NCBI GenBank assembly: GCA_013002475.1
Contig: JABDJM010000118.1
Coordinates: forward strand, 1 to 7,203
DNA length: 7,203 nt
Direction of reading: 5' to 3'
Source of the DNA: Saprospiraceae bacterium
GTDB taxonomy: Bacteria > Bacteroidota > Bacteroidia > Chitinophagales > Saprospiraceae
Part shown: positions 6,234-7,203 of the stretch, in pieces
Position numbering within the stretch: position 1 is the stretch's first letter
How the letters are laid out: each line of letters starts with the position of its first letter
The notes under the pieces: model-generated
The model's input: the letters and a program-made list of their open reading frames with translations, nothing else
Told to the model about the DNA's origin: nothing
Database searches by the model: none
Translations under genes and position numbers: made by a program

Positions 6234-7203
6234 ATGGCGTTTGACATTGATATGATCCGTAGCTATTACGGCACCCTGGCAGAGAAAGTAGCAGAGGCAA
6301 GAGAAAAGTTGGGTCGTCCCTTGACCCTAAGTGAAAAGATCCTGTACACACATCTTCATCCGGACTCTCCACTCCAAAAATTTAATAGAGGAAAAGACTA
6401 TGTGTTCTTTGCTCCGGATCGCGTTGCTATGCAGGATGCTACAGCGCAGATGGCCCTACTACAGTTTATGATGGCTGGGAAGGATAAGGTGGCTGTTCCG
6501 TCTACGGTACATTGTGATCACCTGATCCAGGCGAAGGTAGGTGCTGATCAGGATCTGAAGATTGCTTTGGATACAAACTCTGAGGTGTTCGATTTTCTGG
6601 CCGCTGTGTCAAACAAATACGGGATTGGATTCTGGAAACCGGGAGCAGGAATTATTCACCAGATTGTTTTAGAAAATTATGCTTTCCCGGGAGGAATGAT
6701 GATAGGAACAGATTCGCATTCAGTAAATGCGGGAGGTTTGGGCATGGTAGCTATTGGGATCGGCGGAGCCGATGCAGTAGATGTGATGGCAGGTATGGCC
6801 TGGGAATTGAAGATGCCCAAGTTGATAGGTGTTAAGTTGACAGGTAAGCTAAGCGGATGGACCTCTTCAAAGGACGTCATACTGAAAGTAGCAGGAATAC
6901 TTACTGTAAAAGGAGGAACAGGAGCTATTGTTGAATACTTCGGACCGGGAGCAGAATCACTTTCCTGTACTGGAAAAGGTACTATCTGTAACATGGGCGC
7001 CGAGATAGGAGCAACCACTTCTACATTCGGATATGATGAATCTATGGGGCGATACCTTCGTGCTACCGGAAGAGCGGATGTGGCTGAATTAGCAGACGGA
7101 GTGCGCGAACACCTGACAGGTGACCAGGAATGTTATAATGATCCTGAAAATTACTTTGATCAGGTTGTTGAGATCGACTTATCAACTTTAGAGCCTCATA
7201 TTA
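6234..7203 (+). CDS. acnA: Aconitate hydratase, mitochondrial type; N-terminal 323 residues, 3' end outside window
   Basis: The product interconverts citrate and isocitrate through cis-aconitate in the TCA cycle, using a [4Fe-4S] cluster in the cytoplasm. The frame starts at the ATG at 6234 ([13 protein letters not shown]) and is open to the window edge. Conserved blocks are [10 protein letters not shown] (63-72), [13 protein letters not shown] (88-100), GIIHQ (139-143), IGTDSH (157-162), DAVDVMAG (180-187), a long block around [16 protein letters not shown] (207-222), and [15 protein letters not shown] (251-265). By alignment from memory with pig mitochondrial aconitase, with a constant shift of 5, the substrate-site residues Gln67, Asp95, His96, His142, Asp160, Ser161, His162, Asn253 and Glu257 are all present. 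The three cluster cysteines lie further on and are not visible. The resemblance is to the mitochondrial type of about 750 residues rather than to AcnB; naming in this phylum varies (acn or acnA). No frameshift is seen. Confidence 0.96.
   Translation, partial: MAFDIDMIRSYYGTLAEKVAEAREKLGRPLTLSEKILYTHLHPDSPLQKFNRGKDYVFFAPDRVAMQDATAQMALLQFMMAGKDKVAVPSTVHCDHLIQAKVGADQDLKIALDTNSEVFDFLAAVSNKYGIGFWKPGAGIIHQIVLENYAFPGGMMIGTDSHSVNAGGLGMVAIGIGGADAVDVMAGMAWELKMPKLIGVKLTGKLSGWTSSKDVILKVAGILTVKGGTGAIVEYFGPGAESLSCTGKGTICNMGAEIGATTSTFGYDESMGRYLRATGRADVAELADGVREHLTGDQECYNDPENYFDQVVEIDLSTLEPHI

Noticed and set aside
6677..7018. Minus-strand open frame of 113 codons, rich in Pro, Ile and Ala
   Set aside because: It is the mirror of the highly conserved aconitase core; its composition reflects the Gly and Ala codons of the sense strand.
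1..7203. Mobile element, CRISPR array, tRNA, rRNA or defence system
   Set aside because: I found no transposase or integrase motifs, no regular spaced repeats and no tRNA-like or rRNA segments; all visible genes are housekeeping or envelope types.

Overview
The window looks like ordinary chromosomal DNA from a Bacteroidota bacterium, most likely a flavobacterium. The reasons are the protein families present (a glutamyl-endopeptidase-like S9 peptidase, a mitochondrial-type aconitase, and a GCS2 domain fused to CBS domains), the A-rich leaders before start codons in place of strong Shine-Dalgarno sequences, and at least one perfect copy of the Bacteroidota -7 promoter element TAnnTTTG. The genus cannot be fixed from this sequence. 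There is no sign of phage, transposon, CRISPR, tRNA or rRNA.

Layout: (1) Positions 1-1585, minus strand, hold the first 528 codons of a secreted S9-family peptidase; its catalytic domain lies beyond the left edge. (2) Positions 1586-1803 are a divergent intergenic region with a long AT-rich inverted repeat and a candidate promoter for the plus-strand gene. (3) Positions 1804-3525, plus strand, encode an exported protein with two SPOR-like repeats, a proline-rich linker, a peptidoglycan-binding-like segment and an unrecognised C-terminal domain. It ends at a clear intrinsic terminator. (4) Positions 3579-4112, minus strand, encode a small convergent lipoprotein of unknown function. (5) Positions 4186-6159, plus strand, encode a 657-residue glutamate-cysteine-ligase-like (GCS2) enzyme fused to a C-terminal CBS pair. 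(6) Positions 6234-7203, plus strand, hold the first 323 codons of aconitate hydratase, preceded by a perfect -7 element; the gene runs off the right edge.

The genes do not form an obvious single pathway. Strands alternate, and each gene appears to have its own control region. Two products are predicted to be periplasmic or exported (peptidase, SPOR protein), one is membrane-anchored (lipoprotein) and two are cytoplasmic metabolic enzymes (GCS2-CBS, aconitase). I see no convincing new multi-gene system. The points most worth a second look are the GCS2-CBS fusion with one degenerate CBS nucleotide motif, the unassigned C-terminal domain of the SPOR protein, and the long inverted repeat just upstream of the peptidase start.
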